A stretch of DNA of 64,000 nucleotides from Pseudo-nitzschia pungens (lineage: Eukaryota > Bacillariophyta > Bacillariophyceae > Bacillariales > Bacillariaceae), in the NCBI GenBank assembly GCA_037355855.1, contig CM074762.1:496001-560000 (forward strand), read 5' to 3'. A program made the position numbers and the translations under genes. The notes under the pieces are model-generated. The model was not told where the DNA came from. It did not search any database and saw nothing but the letters and a program-made list of their open reading frames with translations. Shown here piece by piece: positions 10,578 through 20,806 of this stretch. Position 1 is the stretch's first letter, and each line of letters starts with the position of its first letter.

Positions 10578-11164
10578 GTTTGAATCGAGTCCGAGGCTTC
10601 TTCTAGATTTGGAATGCGGTATTTTGAGAAGAGCTATCGGTTTGCCATCTACTCGCACGGGTAATTACAAGTAACGCCGTCCACCGGTTGGAACGAAAAT
10701 CCAAACGTCATGGTATGCAACGCATCTGTTGTGTGAAAGTGTGCAGATGGAAAGAAGGAAGAGAACCGTTTCTCAATCATCAAAATGAAATCTTTCCCAA
10801 AAAAAGAATCCGTAGAATGATGGCGTCATACGTTTCAGTCTTTCCTAACATCGAATCACGAATACCATAGACTTGAAATTTTTCCTCAATTTTATCAAGA
10901 GATTACGATCAATCCTTCGTTGTAACCAGGGACTTCTAAAACTGATCAATACGAAACGTGTCTATGTGAGCTTAACTACTTTATAAGGTACAACCAGAAA
11001 TCAATGCGAGCAGCCGTAGCATTCCGAAAGTATGCATCCGACGGAACAGATGCGCTTTCGACAAGTAAGGCGACGACCCTCGTGGGCATCGAAGTCTTTT
11101 TCGACAAGTTCCGGCGTGGCACTTCGGGTTCGTGATGAAACTTGAAACTGCAAAGGCCCGAGCT
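10578..11164. other. Intergenic region upstream of kinase-PP2C gene
   Basis: About 590 bp between two minus-strand genes. It should hold the promoter of the fusion gene and the 3' end of the Nol12-like gene. No gene is recognised. Confidence 0.45.
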
Positions 11165-12010
11165 TTATCGTTTTTTTCTCTTTCCTTTCTTGCCATTGCC
11201 TGCTCCCGCTGGATTGTTTCTGTCCTTCGACTTGTTCAACAACTTGGAAGCAATCTTCAGGTTCCCGCTTCCTCCGACGCCCTTCATGTCCGAAGCACCG
11301 TCTTTTCCCTTTCGTTTTCTGTTGCCTCCGCCGTCACGATTCTTCTTTCCCGGCATGTTTCCTCTCAGCTCCTCCATAAATTTTTCCACGTTTCCGGCAT
11401 ATTTTTGGGCCGTATCGACGTTCTTGGCGTTTCTCCCCTTGCTCTTCTTGATGTCCTTGTAATCGTCATCGCTGTCACCGTCCAGTTCGACCACGGATGT
11501 CGTGACCGTTACCTGCCCGCCCCAGGCTTGTTCTGTGGTTTGGTCATCGTACACCTTGGTATCGAGAATCTCTTCGGCGTGTTGCTGCTTGCGTCCTTTC
11601 TTCTCGTCGTCGCTGTCGCTGTCGCTGTCGCTTCCGTCGTCCGAAAATTCGCGCTTGTCGCCACCGTAGAATTTTCCGAGGGTAGAATTGTTCGCCTGGA
11701 TGGCATCCTCCATCAGGTTTGCCTTCTGCCGTTCGGCCTCCAGCAACCGTTCCCGTTCTTCCTTCTTTTGGGATGCCCGCTGGTCGATTTTGGCCTGGCG
11801 ATCCTTCACTTTCTGCATGGCCAGACCGAAGGCTCGGCGCTGTCGCTTCCGTTCCGAAAAACCACGGAGGTGGGCCCTGCGGGCGTCCGGATCGAACACG
11901 ACCTCCCGCTTGTTCCCTCGCTTGATCATCGAGGCCGGCATCTTGTGTTTTTTGGGCTTGTCGCCGCCCTTGGCGTTTCCGCGCTTGTTCTTGTCGTTTG
12001 GTTTCGGCAT
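11165..12010 (-). CDS. Nucleolar protein 12 / Rrp17-like ribosome biogenesis factor
   Basis: A 281-residue basic protein; the first ATG is at 12008-12010 (MPKPNDKNKRG). The family signature is VVFDPDARRAHLRGFSERKR followed by RRAFGLAMQKVKDRQAKID (residues about 35-75), typical of Nol12/Rrp17, a nucleolar 5'-3' exonuclease-associated factor in pre-rRNA processing. A coiled coil (KKEERERLLEAERQKANLME) follows, then an acidic Ser/Asp run (SDSDSDSDDE). The C-terminus is very basic (KKGKRKKR) and probably nucleolar-targeting. It lies in the same direction as the kinase fusion but is separated by about 590 bp, so no cotranscription is implied. Confidence 0.8.
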   Translation of the reverse strand: MPKPNDKNKRGNAKGGDKPKKHKMPASMIKRGNKREVVFDPDARRAHLRGFSERKRQRRAFGLAMQKVKDRQAKIDQRASQKKEERERLLEAERQKANLMEDAIQANNSTLGKFYGGDKREFSDDGSDSDSDSDDEKKGRKQQHAEEILDTKVYDDQTTEQAWGGQVTVTTSVVELDGDSDDDYKDIKKSKGRNAKNVDTAQKYAGNVEKFMEELRGNMPGKKNRDGGGNRKRKGKDGASDMKGVGGSGNLKIASKLLNKSKDRNNPAGAGNGKKGKRKKR

Positions 12011-12414
12011 GCTGGTGCTCTGTTGGTTCCACCTGCTGTTTGTTGCTCGATCGGTCCTCGTGACCACTGCTGTTCGCCGCGACTTCGGAAGGCTCTCGTC
12101 AACTCGCGATGATCCGCGCTGCGGGCTTTTCGTCGGATGGTGCGTCGAGATTGTCGGAGGTCTGACGAAACGAAAAAAATTGTTGTTCAGATGGTGAAAG
12201 ATGATGATACGGTATTACGGTAGTAATGGTGTTCCGAGATGATCGATCGAGATTTGAGGCTGAGAGAATGAATGGCTCCTTTCGTAGTTATTAGGGTTAA
12301 TGTTTTCGCGAAACCGCTTTGTTACGAATTTTTTTTGGAAGAAAGCGCGAAGAGCTTCGACAAAAATAATGGAATCTCAAGCAGCAACCCTTCAGCGATC
12401 AGCATACAGTACGA
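12011..12414. other. Intergenic region upstream of Nol12-like gene
   Basis: It contains the probable promoter of the Nol12-like gene. No gene is recognised. It ends where the TACATCCGGG satellite begins. Confidence 0.45.
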
Positions 12415-12930
12415 TACCGGTACATCCGGAATTTTTGAACAGTTGTACATCCGGGTTTTTTGAACACTTATAAAATACATCCGGGATAGTTGAACAGTTA
12501 TACATCCGGGTTTTTTAACACTTATACATCCGGGTTTTTTGAACACTTATAAAATACATCCGGCTTAGTTGAACAGTTATACATCCGGGATTTTTTACAC
12601 TTATACATCCGGGTTTTTTGAACACTTATACATCCGGGTTTTTTGAACACTTATAAAATACATCCGGGTTAGTTGAACAGTTATACATCCGGATTTTTTT
12701 GACACTTATACATCCGGGTTTTTTGAACAGTTATACATCCGGGTTTTTTGAACACTTATAAAATACATCCGGGGTAGTTGAACAGTTATACATCCGGGTT
12801 TTTTGAACACTTATACATCCGGGGTTTTTTGAACACTTATACATCCGGGTTTTTTTGACACTTATACATCCGGGGTTTTTTTTGACATTTATACATCCGG
12901 GTTTTTTTGACATTTATACATCCGGGTATT
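12415..12930. repeat. TACATCCGGG tandem satellite
   Basis: About 20 tandem copies of units that begin TACATCCGGG and continue as a T-run plus GAACACTTATA(AAA), or as ATAGTTGAACAGTTA. Unit lengths alternate between about 24-26 and 30-32 bp. Short minus-strand ORFs through it (KKPGCISV repeats) are translations of the repeat. The units are contiguous, with no unique spacers, so this is not CRISPR. No comparable copies are seen on the other side of the adjacent foldback element. Confidence 0.9.
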
Positions 12931-13008
12931 GTAGTAAGGTTACATACGATAGCAGCATGCGGTAAGGTTACGGTACGAGCAATACCTGGTAACCTTAACC
13001 AGTGATCT

Positions 13009-13260
13009 GATAACAATTGAGACTGGTCGAGTATGCGCCCAAAATGAACTGAATATTCCTGAACCAAATTGGAACGTGCAGGGAAGGAGAACATACCAGA
13101 AATAAAAATTATTCTGTAATAGAGAAATTGTTATAACCTCTTATGGTATCCTATTTTGTTAGTGAAAACCCCATGTTTGAGTGCCTTACTAAACTCTTCA
13201 CAGTTCTTCGCATCAGAACGGCTTGACCATGGTGGATCCGGCAGATACCAGAGCCAAAGC
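13009..13260 (+). repeat. Left outer arm of foldback element
   Basis: It is the inverted counterpart of 15225-15476. Conserved blocks include GCGCCCAAAATGAACTGAAT and ACCATGGTGGATCC. The middle of the arm, about 13105-13210, has diverged most. Confidence 0.8.
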
Positions 13261-13359
13261 GCATAGCAAACTGCGACTTAGCAGGGAGTTAGGGCAACAG
13301 CGGCAGGAGAGGCCTCATCCTAAAAGAGGAGGAGCTCAGGGATATACAGCATGGCGTCG

Positions 13360-14046
13360 ACGAGAGATACTGGGGAGCAGCAAGCAGCAACGCGTCGATA
13401 TACAGGGGAGCAGCAAGCGGCGAATAACAGGGGACAGCGAGCACCGAGCACCAAGCAGCAAAGAACGTATGGGGTTCCGTTAGGTCAGACGCGTGGATTA
13501 TGTACTGTAAAGAGATACCCTAGCATGGCCAAGATAAAATCGACACAGCGAGGGGGGCGTCAAGTAGCAGCAAGCAGCAGCAACGCGTCGATAATACAGG
13601 GGGGACAGCAAGCAGCAACGCGTCGATATAATAAAGGGGGGGACAGCAAGCAGCAGCAAGCAGCAACGCGTCGATAATACAGGGGGAGGACAGCAAGCAG
13701 CAGCAACGCGTTGATAATACACGGGGGACAGCAAGCAGCAACGCGTCGATAATACAGGGGGGGACAGCAAGCAGCAACACGTCGATAATACAGGGGGACA
13801 GCAAGCGGCAGCAAGCAGCAACGCGTCGATAATACAGGGGGAGGACAGCAAGCAGCAGCAACGCGTTGATAATACAGGGGGGACAGCAAGCAGCAACGCG
13901 TCGATAATACAGGGGGGGACAGCAAGCAGCAACGCGTCGATAATACAGGGGGACAGCAAGCGGCAGCAAGCAGCAACGCGTCGATAATGCAGGGGGGACA
14001 GCAAGCAGCAGCAAGCAGCAACGCGTCGATAATACAGGGGGGACAT
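13360..14046 (+). repeat. Left internal minisatellite (CGCGTCGATAATACAGGGG unit)
   Basis: Tandem units of about 30-50 bp of the form AGCAAGCAGCAACGCGTCGA then TAATACAGGGGGGACA, varying in the number of AGC/AGCA triplets and G residues. About 14 units are seen. Open frames across it give repetitive LLLLAVPPVLSTRCC-type translations and are artefacts. Confidence 0.9.
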
Positions 14047-14250
14047 ACCATAGGGGACAGTAAGCAGCGAGCAACAATATACAGCGTTTTGCTAGGTTCG
14101 ACGCGTGGATTTTGTACAGGCAGTGGTGTGGCTGCAGTGGCACGTCACAGCTGCAACCAATCTCAATACGACAATGGCGTATGGCAATCTGGCTACAGCG
14201 TCGATGGTACTTACCCCGGGGTCGTAATAGAGCGCTGAGCGCCATGGTCG

Positions 14251-14374
14251 ATTGTTGATTTTGGTTGTATTCCTTAGTGGTAGTTTGTTAGTGGATTTGC
14301 TTTTGCAAGTTGCAAAACTTGCAAAAGCAGATCCACTAAACTACCACTAAGAAATACAACCAAAATCAACAATT
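14251..14374. repeat. Central near-perfect hairpin of foldback element
   Basis: ATTGTTGATTTTGGTTGTAT and its continuation through CTTAGTGGTAGTTTGTTAGT is mirrored by CTACCACTAAGAAATACAAC then CAAAATCAACAAT, centred at about 14313 on TTGCAAAA. The arms are about 58 bp with few mismatches and almost no loop, so this could extrude as a cruciform. Confidence 0.9.
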
Positions 14375-14504
14375 GACAATCGACAATGGTACTAGAGACG
14401 CGACAATCGACAATGGTGGTAGGGACAGTGGACACGCACGCTGGAGACGTGACAATCAACTGGTGGAGACGCGACAATTGACTCCCCCTGTAGATCAACG
14501 CGTT

Positions 14505-15212
14505 GCTGCTGTCCCCTGCATTATCGACGCTTTGCTGCTGTCCCCTGTATTGTTGACGCTTTGCTGCTGCTTGCTGTCCCCCCTGTATTATCGACGCGTT
14601 GCTGCTTGCTGTCCCCCCTGTATTATCGACACGTTGCTGCTGCTTGCTGTCCCCCCTGTATTATCGACGCGTTGCTGCTGCTTGCTGTCCCCCTGTATTA
14701 TCGACGCGTTTGCTGCTGCTTGCTGTCCCCCCTGTATTATCGACACGTTTGTATTATCGACGTGTTGCTGCTGCTTGTTGTCCCCCCTGTATTATCGACG
14801 CGTTGCTGCTGCTTGCTGTCCTCCCCCTGTATTATCGACGCATTGCTGCTGCTTGCTGTCCCCCCCTTTATTATATCGACGCGTTGCTACTTGCTGTCCC
14901 CCCTGTATTATCGACGCGTTGCTGCTGCTTGTTGCTGCTTGCTGTCCCCCCCCTGTATTATCGACGCGTTGCTGCTGCTCGCTGCTTGCTGCCCCCCCCT
15001 GTATTATCGACGCGTTGCTGCTGCTTGCTGCTTGCTGTCCCCCCCCTGTATTATCGACGCGTTGCTGCTTGCTGTCCCCCTGTATTATATCGACGCGTTG
15101 CTGCTGCTTGCTGCTTGCTGTCCCCCCTTGTATTATCGACGCGTTGCTGCTTGCTTTATCATCGACGCGTTGCTGCTGCTTGCTGTCCCCCCCTGTATTA
15201 TATCGACGCGTT
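14505..15212 (-). repeat. Right internal minisatellite, inverted relative to the left one
   Basis: About 20 tandem units of TGTATTATCGACGCGTTGCT then GCTGCTTGCTGTCCCCCC, the reverse complement of the left array. Copy number and triplet content differ between the two arrays, so they have drifted by slippage since they were formed or last homogenised. Confidence 0.9.
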
Positions 15213-15224
15213 GAAACCACTCGG

Positions 15225-15476
15225 TGGCTCTGGTATCTGGCGGATCCACCATGGTCAGTCGTTATTCTGATAAAAGTGATTTTTTAAAGAGATTGGAAGG
15301 GCGCTCAAACAATTGGTTTCCACTAGCAAAACAGCACACTATAAGAGGTTGTAGTAATTTCTTTCCTACAGAATACTTTTTATTTCTGGTATGTTCTCCT
15401 TCCCTGCACGTTCCAGTTTGGTTCAGGAATATTCAGTTCATTTTGGGCGCATACTCGACCAGTCTCAATTGTTATC
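15225..15476 (-). repeat. Right outer arm of foldback element
   Basis: The inverted copy of 13009-13260, ending in CCAGTCTCAATTGTTATC. Small substitutions and indels relative to the left arm show that it is not newly formed. Confidence 0.8.
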
Positions 15477-16064
15477 GGACTCGTAGTATGTATTTCGTAG
15501 TAACCTTACGATTTACGTTCATCGTTCTTCTTGTGACACCCGATTTGTACCGGTATCTTTGTGAGAGATTGGATGATTCTCGAAAGATGTTTGATGGCGT
15601 GTTGTTACTCCATTTCAAACAGTTACAGCAGGATCAACAATCCATGAGATTTTCCAATAGATGGCGATGTTATCGAACTATGTTCACGTTCTTGTTTATC
15701 CTCCGTGACTAGACAGAGGGAGTCAACAGAAGAGGTGCACTAAAGTCATTGTATTGCTACACTCCGTTTTCTATTGATCTGTATAGCTACTAGCGATTTC
15801 GCAGCATCTTGGACTGGTATTTCGTTGTCCGGCATTCATCAGTTGGGCGACGTGACCAGTATCTTCCAATCCTAACTCAAAAAAGCACGACCGAACTATT
15901 GAAATGCGAAGCAGTATTTTTTTTCTAATTTTCTAAACATTCCAAGCCTACCGGTATTTCCGAAACGCATGGAGGGAGAGAGTTCTGCAAGGATCCGCAT
16001 TGGCACACCCCTAGTATTTTTGGAATCGAACCTTTTCGGAATCTTCCAAAAAGCCGAAACCCTT
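15477..16064. other. Intergenic region
   Basis: It holds one TAACCTTA motif at about 15500 and the 3' flank of the ArfGAP gene. No gene is recognised. Confidence 0.45.
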
Positions 16065-17295
16065 TTAAATCCCCGAAAAGAAATCGCTGTTCATGCTCTG
16101 CAACCGCGAGACTCCGCTTTCCATGGCCGACATTTTGGGTTTTTCGGGTTCTTTCTTTTCCGCGACCGGCGGCGGGGGGGCCGCCACGGGAACCACCGGT
16201 TTGGGTGCCTGGGCGGGGGCCTTTTCTTCCTCCTCGTCGTCGAAGCCCGTCATTTTGTTGTCCGCCGGGAGCTTGTTCATTCTCAACTTCACGCTGCCGG
16301 CACCGCCGCCGCTCGGTTTTTTGAGGAGCATCTTGGTGTTGAGCGTTTTCCCGGCGGGCTTTCGGAGCATCCCGACCGAGGACGCCGAGAGAGATCCGGC
16401 CGGTTTCCGGAGCAGATTGCCGCTGGACGGCGGCGTCACGACCAGCTTGCCCTTGGCTCCCGCCAGCTGGGAGGCCTTCTTGGCGGTCGGGACGGCCACG
16501 GGGGCGGGCCCGGAAGCGGTGGCCCGCGAGGCAACCGCCGCCTTGTCCTGGAGGGACAGGTTGTCGAGGAGGCTGCCGGTGGCGGAAGCCGAGGGATTCG
16601 AGACGGTTTCCTCGCCGCGCTGCGCCGCGACGACGTCGCACTGCTTGTCGAGCTCGGCCCGGTAGGCCCTCGCGGCCTTGCCGGTGTACTTCTTCTCGAT
16701 CTTTCCGTGCATGTCCGTCAATCCGTGGGATCGGAAGTATTTTCGGGCGTTTTCGTTTCCGCCGAGCCGCATGGCGTCGATCTGTCGCTGGGTCCACTCG
16801 TCCAGGTCGACGGATCGGACAAAGGTGGTGTGAACCCCCATGTTCCGGTGGGTGGCCGAGCAGTCGAGGCAGAGAAAGACGCCTGTTGAGATTCACAAAA
16901 CCACAAAACCAGTGATCGAAAATGTTGGGGTGGGTTGGGTTGGGTTGGGTTGGGTTGGGTTGGGTTGGGTGATATGAGGACACGGGAATAGTAACAAGAC
17001 GTGAGTCGTGCTGTTGTGGGGCGGATTCGGCAGAAACGAAACGAAACGAAACGAAACGAACCGCGCCGTTGCAAGAGAGCAGTCGGGTGCGGGTCGATTG
17101 TTGTTACGTACCATAAGTCACGGATGCCCATGTTGGACGAGGAGCCGGACAATCGAAGCAAACCTGGTTGGATTGGATTGCCTTGAGTTTCTTGAATTGC
17201 AGGTTCTTGTCTTTCGTGGGAATGCAGACCTTCCCCTTTCCTGCAGCGGTGAAAGTCCCATCGGTTCGGAGATTACCGGATGTGGCGTACGACAT
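16065..17295 (-). CDS. ArfGAP (ArfGAP2/3, Glo3 type), two exons
   Basis: Exons are 17295-17112 and 16882-16065 (donor GGTACGTA, acceptor ACAG), giving 333 residues. The join restores the ArfGAP zinc finger [17 protein letters not shown] + VFLCLDC, spacing C-x2-C-x16-C-x2-C, followed by [20 protein letters not shown] with the candidate catalytic arginine. Such proteins stimulate GTP hydrolysis by Arf and drive COPI coat release at the Golgi. The middle is Ala/Pro/Lys-rich with repeated LRKPAG/LLKKPSG elements; the C-terminus [14 protein letters not shown] resembles the end motif of ArfGAP2/3. The intron holds pentanucleotide repeats (16923-16970 and 17037-17060). The start ATG is at 17293-17295. 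Confidence 0.88.
16923..17062. repeat. Pentanucleotide microsatellites inside the ArfGAP intron
   Basis: A (GGGTT)n run at about 16928-16970 and an (ACGAA)n run at about 17036-17060 lie inside the 229 nt ArfGAP intron. They explain the intron being longer than its neighbours. Confidence 0.85.
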
Positions 17296-18278
17296 GGTGA
17301 ACTTCCGCGCTTCACGAGTTTAATTGATTGATGGATTGATGGATGGATTGATGGATGGATTGATTGGGAAGTATTGGGATCGAGGCGAGTGCGATGGAAC
17401 TGTCTTTGCTCTTGGTGCTCGGTTTCGGTGCAGACTGCAAACGTGAAATAGGGGTTGATGATTGTGTTCGTTCGATCGGTCATCACGGATCGGAATGATA
17501 GATGGATGCATCGTACACGTACTCTACCGACAGCGGAACGGTATGTACCGTAACGCTCCAGCCTCCTCCAGCTGCTAACTGCGATGAACGATAAACAATA
17601 ATCTTACGAAGTAATCTTACTTCGTACAGTATTACGTAACCTTAAAAAATCAGTAATCACCAAACACAAGGACAGAGAAAACATGGGTCAGGTTAAGAAA
17701 GATCTAAGCCTAACATCTGAAAGATGATGACTACCAGGTAACCTTACCAGGTAATTACCTACCATACGGTAAGGTTACAGTAAGGCGTAATTTAATTACG
17801 TAGCTGTGCTCAACGGAAAACGGAAACCATCACGTATCATATGTTTCATATTAGACATAGGTATCTCAGAAGAGTATGTATGATTAGGAATATTGTCTCG
17901 TGTCGCACGGTAATTAGTAATTACACAGTGTACTGCGTCTGCACGTTTCGATTTCAAACGATCAATTTTGATCCTGCACGCGCATGCTCGATTTTTGAAA
18001 TCCATGCCAACCCAGTTCGAACCGTTGCCCATGAAAAACAGAAAGAAAATGTGAACCCCAACCTCCGATAGCAACAACAGCAACAACAACAACAACAAAA
18101 ACAACAACATTATTGCCGTCGTCTTCATCGTCGTCGTGTCTCTGAGACTGACCACATTTCCGCATACTTTATCCAATTAACGACACCTCTGTAACATCGA
18201 GGATCTACTCACCCTTCGGCGAGTTCCCGCCATCGCAAAGACAGAGACCGGTTAATCACTCTCCATAGGAACAACAGG
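17296..18278. promoter_or_regulatory. Divergent intergenic region, ArfGAP / dynamin
   Basis: It contains (GATG/GATT)n repeats at about 17322-17365, three or four AAGGTTAC-type motifs at 17636-17775, and an (AAC)n run at about 18068-18112. Both promoters should lie here. No gene is seen. Confidence 0.45.
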
Positions 18279-20806
18279 ATGGAACAATTGATTCCCATCG
18301 TATCCAAGCTCCAAGATGTTTTGGGTGCTGTCGGTCAGAACACACAACTAGACCTTCCACAAATCGTCGTGGTACGTTTGAAATTTTCAAGAGTCCTTTT
18401 GTTTGGGTCGGAACACCTACAATCTACAGTCTCTTGCACATGCTGGGATGATGCGGATGGAGTTCGTGACACATTGAGTACAGCCTCGTAAGTATCCTCT
18501 AACACGTTTCGTTCTTTTTGTCTCTGGAATCATCAAAATAGGTCGGTGGCCAGTCGTCCGGGAAATCCAGTGTCCTGGAGGGTATCGTGGGCAGGAGCTT
18601 CCTTCCCCGAGGAACCGGTATCGTAACACGCCGACCTCTTGTTTTGACTCTCGTCAACACCCGAACGCCGGGTATGGAGCAACTCGAGGACGAAAACCAC
18701 GATCCCAATTCCAACGATGGCGGCGAGCACGGCATCGAATGGGGTGAATTTGTGCACGCGCCCGGAACCAGGTTTCATTCGTTTGAAAAGATTCGACAGG
18801 AAATTGTTCGAGAAACCGATCGGCTCACGGGGAGCAACAAGGGCATTTCCAATGACCCCATCAGTCTCAAAATTTTCTCGCCACACGTCTTGGCCTTGAC
18901 ACTCGTCGATTTGCCGGGGATAACAAAGGTGCCCGTGGGGGACCAACCCGATAACATCGAGGAACAAATCCAGGAAATGATTCTGGAATTTATTAGCAAC
19001 CCAAACGCAATTATCCTTGCTGTCACGGCGGCCAACACGGATGTGGCCAATAGTGATGCATTACAAATGGCAAAGGCTGTTGATCCATACGGCAATCGCA
19101 CCATCGGAGTTCTCACAAAATTAGATTTGATGGACCCCGGAACGGATGCTGCCGATGTGTTGTTGAACCGCGTATACGCATTGCGACGGGGATACATCGC
19201 AACCGTCAATCGCGGTCAAAAGGACATTAACGAAGATCTGAGCATTCGTGCAGGACTCCGAAAAGAAGAAGAATTCTTCAAACATCATCCTGTATATTCT
19301 ACCGATCGAAATCTTCAGGGAAAGTGCGGAACCAAAATTCTGGCCAAGAGCCTAAACAACATTTTGATGCATCACATTCGAGATGTCCTTCCGGATTTGA
19401 AAAACCGGATCACAACTATGATGACCGATGTGCAACAAGAACTTGATGCCTTGGGCTCGCCTGGTGTCGGATCTAGAAACACTTTGGGTGGAACACTTCT
19501 GGGATTGCTCAGCAAGTTTGCAACCAACTTTGCCTCTATCATCGACGGTAAAGGTGGAGAACTATCAAGCTCGGAAGCCAACACAAAAAATTTGGCCCTC
19601 GTAGAGCTATTTGGTGGTGCCCGAATCAACTATATTTTTAACGATATCTTTGCCTCGAGTCTCATGACAGCTGGTCCGTTCGATGGATTGACCGACGAGG
19701 AAGTTCGCACTACTATTATTAATGCTATGGGTACGCGTCGGGCATTGTTCGTTCCTGAAATCGCCTTCGATATTTTGATCCGACGACAGATCGCGCGGTT
19801 GGAATCGCCCGGTATCGAGTGTGTTGACTTGGTATACGAAGAATTACAGCGCATTGCGGTGCAGTCCGAACCAAAAGAGTTGACACGGTTCCCATTTTTG
19901 AAAGAACGGTTGACCGATACTGTTTCGGCTCTATTGAAACGCTGCATGGCTCCGACTCAAATGATGGTTGAAAATTTGGTAAAGGTTGAACTGGCGGTAA
20001 GTTCGAATACGAAATTGAGATAGTAAAGGATAGCGTATGCTTCAAGGTTTCGACCACAGACCGTCCTGTGTTCCAAAACGTCGACTAAACTTCTCCGCCC
20101 TTTCGTCTGTTTGTTGCGATAAAATTTGCAGTACATTAATACCAGCCATCCGGATTTTATTGGTGGAGCAAGAGCTGTTGCTGCGGTTACAAACCGTGCC
20201 GCAAGTATGGAGCCGATGAGAAACCAAGAACTCCACGTAAGTACGGGAACAGGCGTTCCGGCAACACCTGCTTCTCAAGCTGATTCTCAGTACTTCAATG
20301 CAGACACGGAAAATACAGGAGGAGAGCCAACGCCTTACCATGATAAAGATGGTGGTGGTATCATGAACTTTATCTTCCGAGGGAAAGAAACTCCTACGGC
20401 TCAAAACAGAATGAGTACTGGAGCACCACCTGCTGTTGTTCACCTCCCAACGGTCCCGGTGAACATGAAGCAAACCGATATTCCGCCTTCGGATCGAGAA
20501 CTTACCGAAATGCACGTTATCAAGTCTCTCATCGACTCGTATTTCAAGGTTGTTCGAAAGACCTTTATTGATATGGTTCCAAAGACAATTATGTTCTTTT
20601 TGGTTAATCACGTCAAGGACGCGATGCAAAATGAGTTGGTCTCGGAACTCTACCGGGAGTCAGAGGTCGAAGCTTTGATGAAGGAAGCCGACGATGTTGC
20701 AGAAAGACGAGAGCAGAGTGAAGAAATGAGGGATCTTTTAGGAAAGGCCCTCGAAATCGTGAACGAAGCTCGAGATTTCAACACGATAAGCCAAGTTGAG
20801 TACTGA
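18279..20806 (+). CDS. Dynamin-related GTPase of the Drp1/Dnm1 type, three exons
   Basis: Exons are 18279-18371, 18542-19996 and 20132-20806 (donors GTACGT, GTAAGT), giving about 740 residues. The first junction rebuilds the P-loop region [14 protein letters not shown]; the second gives [18 protein letters not shown], a Drp1-family signature. GTPase motifs G1 [10 protein letters not shown]2 [11 protein letters not shown]3 LVDLPGITK and G4 LTKLDLMD are intact. A middle/stalk domain follows, then a variable Ser/Gly/Thr-rich segment (B-insert position) and a C-terminal GTPase effector domain ([20 protein letters not shown]). There is no PH or proline-rich domain, as in Drp1. Such proteins form rings that divide mitochondria, peroxisomes or, in algae, plastids; which organelle cannot be told. 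The start ATG is at 18279. Confidence 0.92.

Larger units (their letters stand above)
13009..15476. mobile_element. 2.5 kb foldback (inverted-repeat) element with internal minisatellites
   Basis: The outer arms at about 13009-13260 and 15225-15476 are inverted copies. Both contain CAATTGAGACTGGTCGAGTA, a stretch ending GGAACGTGCAGGGAAGGAGA, and ACCATGGTGGATCC followed by CAGATACCAGAGCCA, with scattered mismatches (estimated 80-90% identity by eye). Inside the arms are minisatellites in opposite orientation (about 13360-14046 and 14505-15212), then a central hairpin at 14251-14374. No transposase or reverse transcriptase ORF is present. No clear target-site duplication was found next to GATAAC/GTTATC at the ends. 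It resembles a foldback or large MITE-type non-autonomous element; class and mobility are inferred. Confidence 0.75.

Noticed and set aside
12415..12930. CRISPR-like array
   Set aside because: The units are contiguous with no unique spacers, and the genome is eukaryotic.
13498..15287. Several ORFs of 160-300 codons (LLLLAVPPVLSTRCC repeats)
   Set aside because: They are translations of the foldback minisatellites in several frames on both strands, with no start context or family resemblance.
16923..16970. Telomere-like GGGTT repeats
   Set aside because: They lie inside an intron, are few, and the unit is not the TTAGGG expected for stramenopiles.
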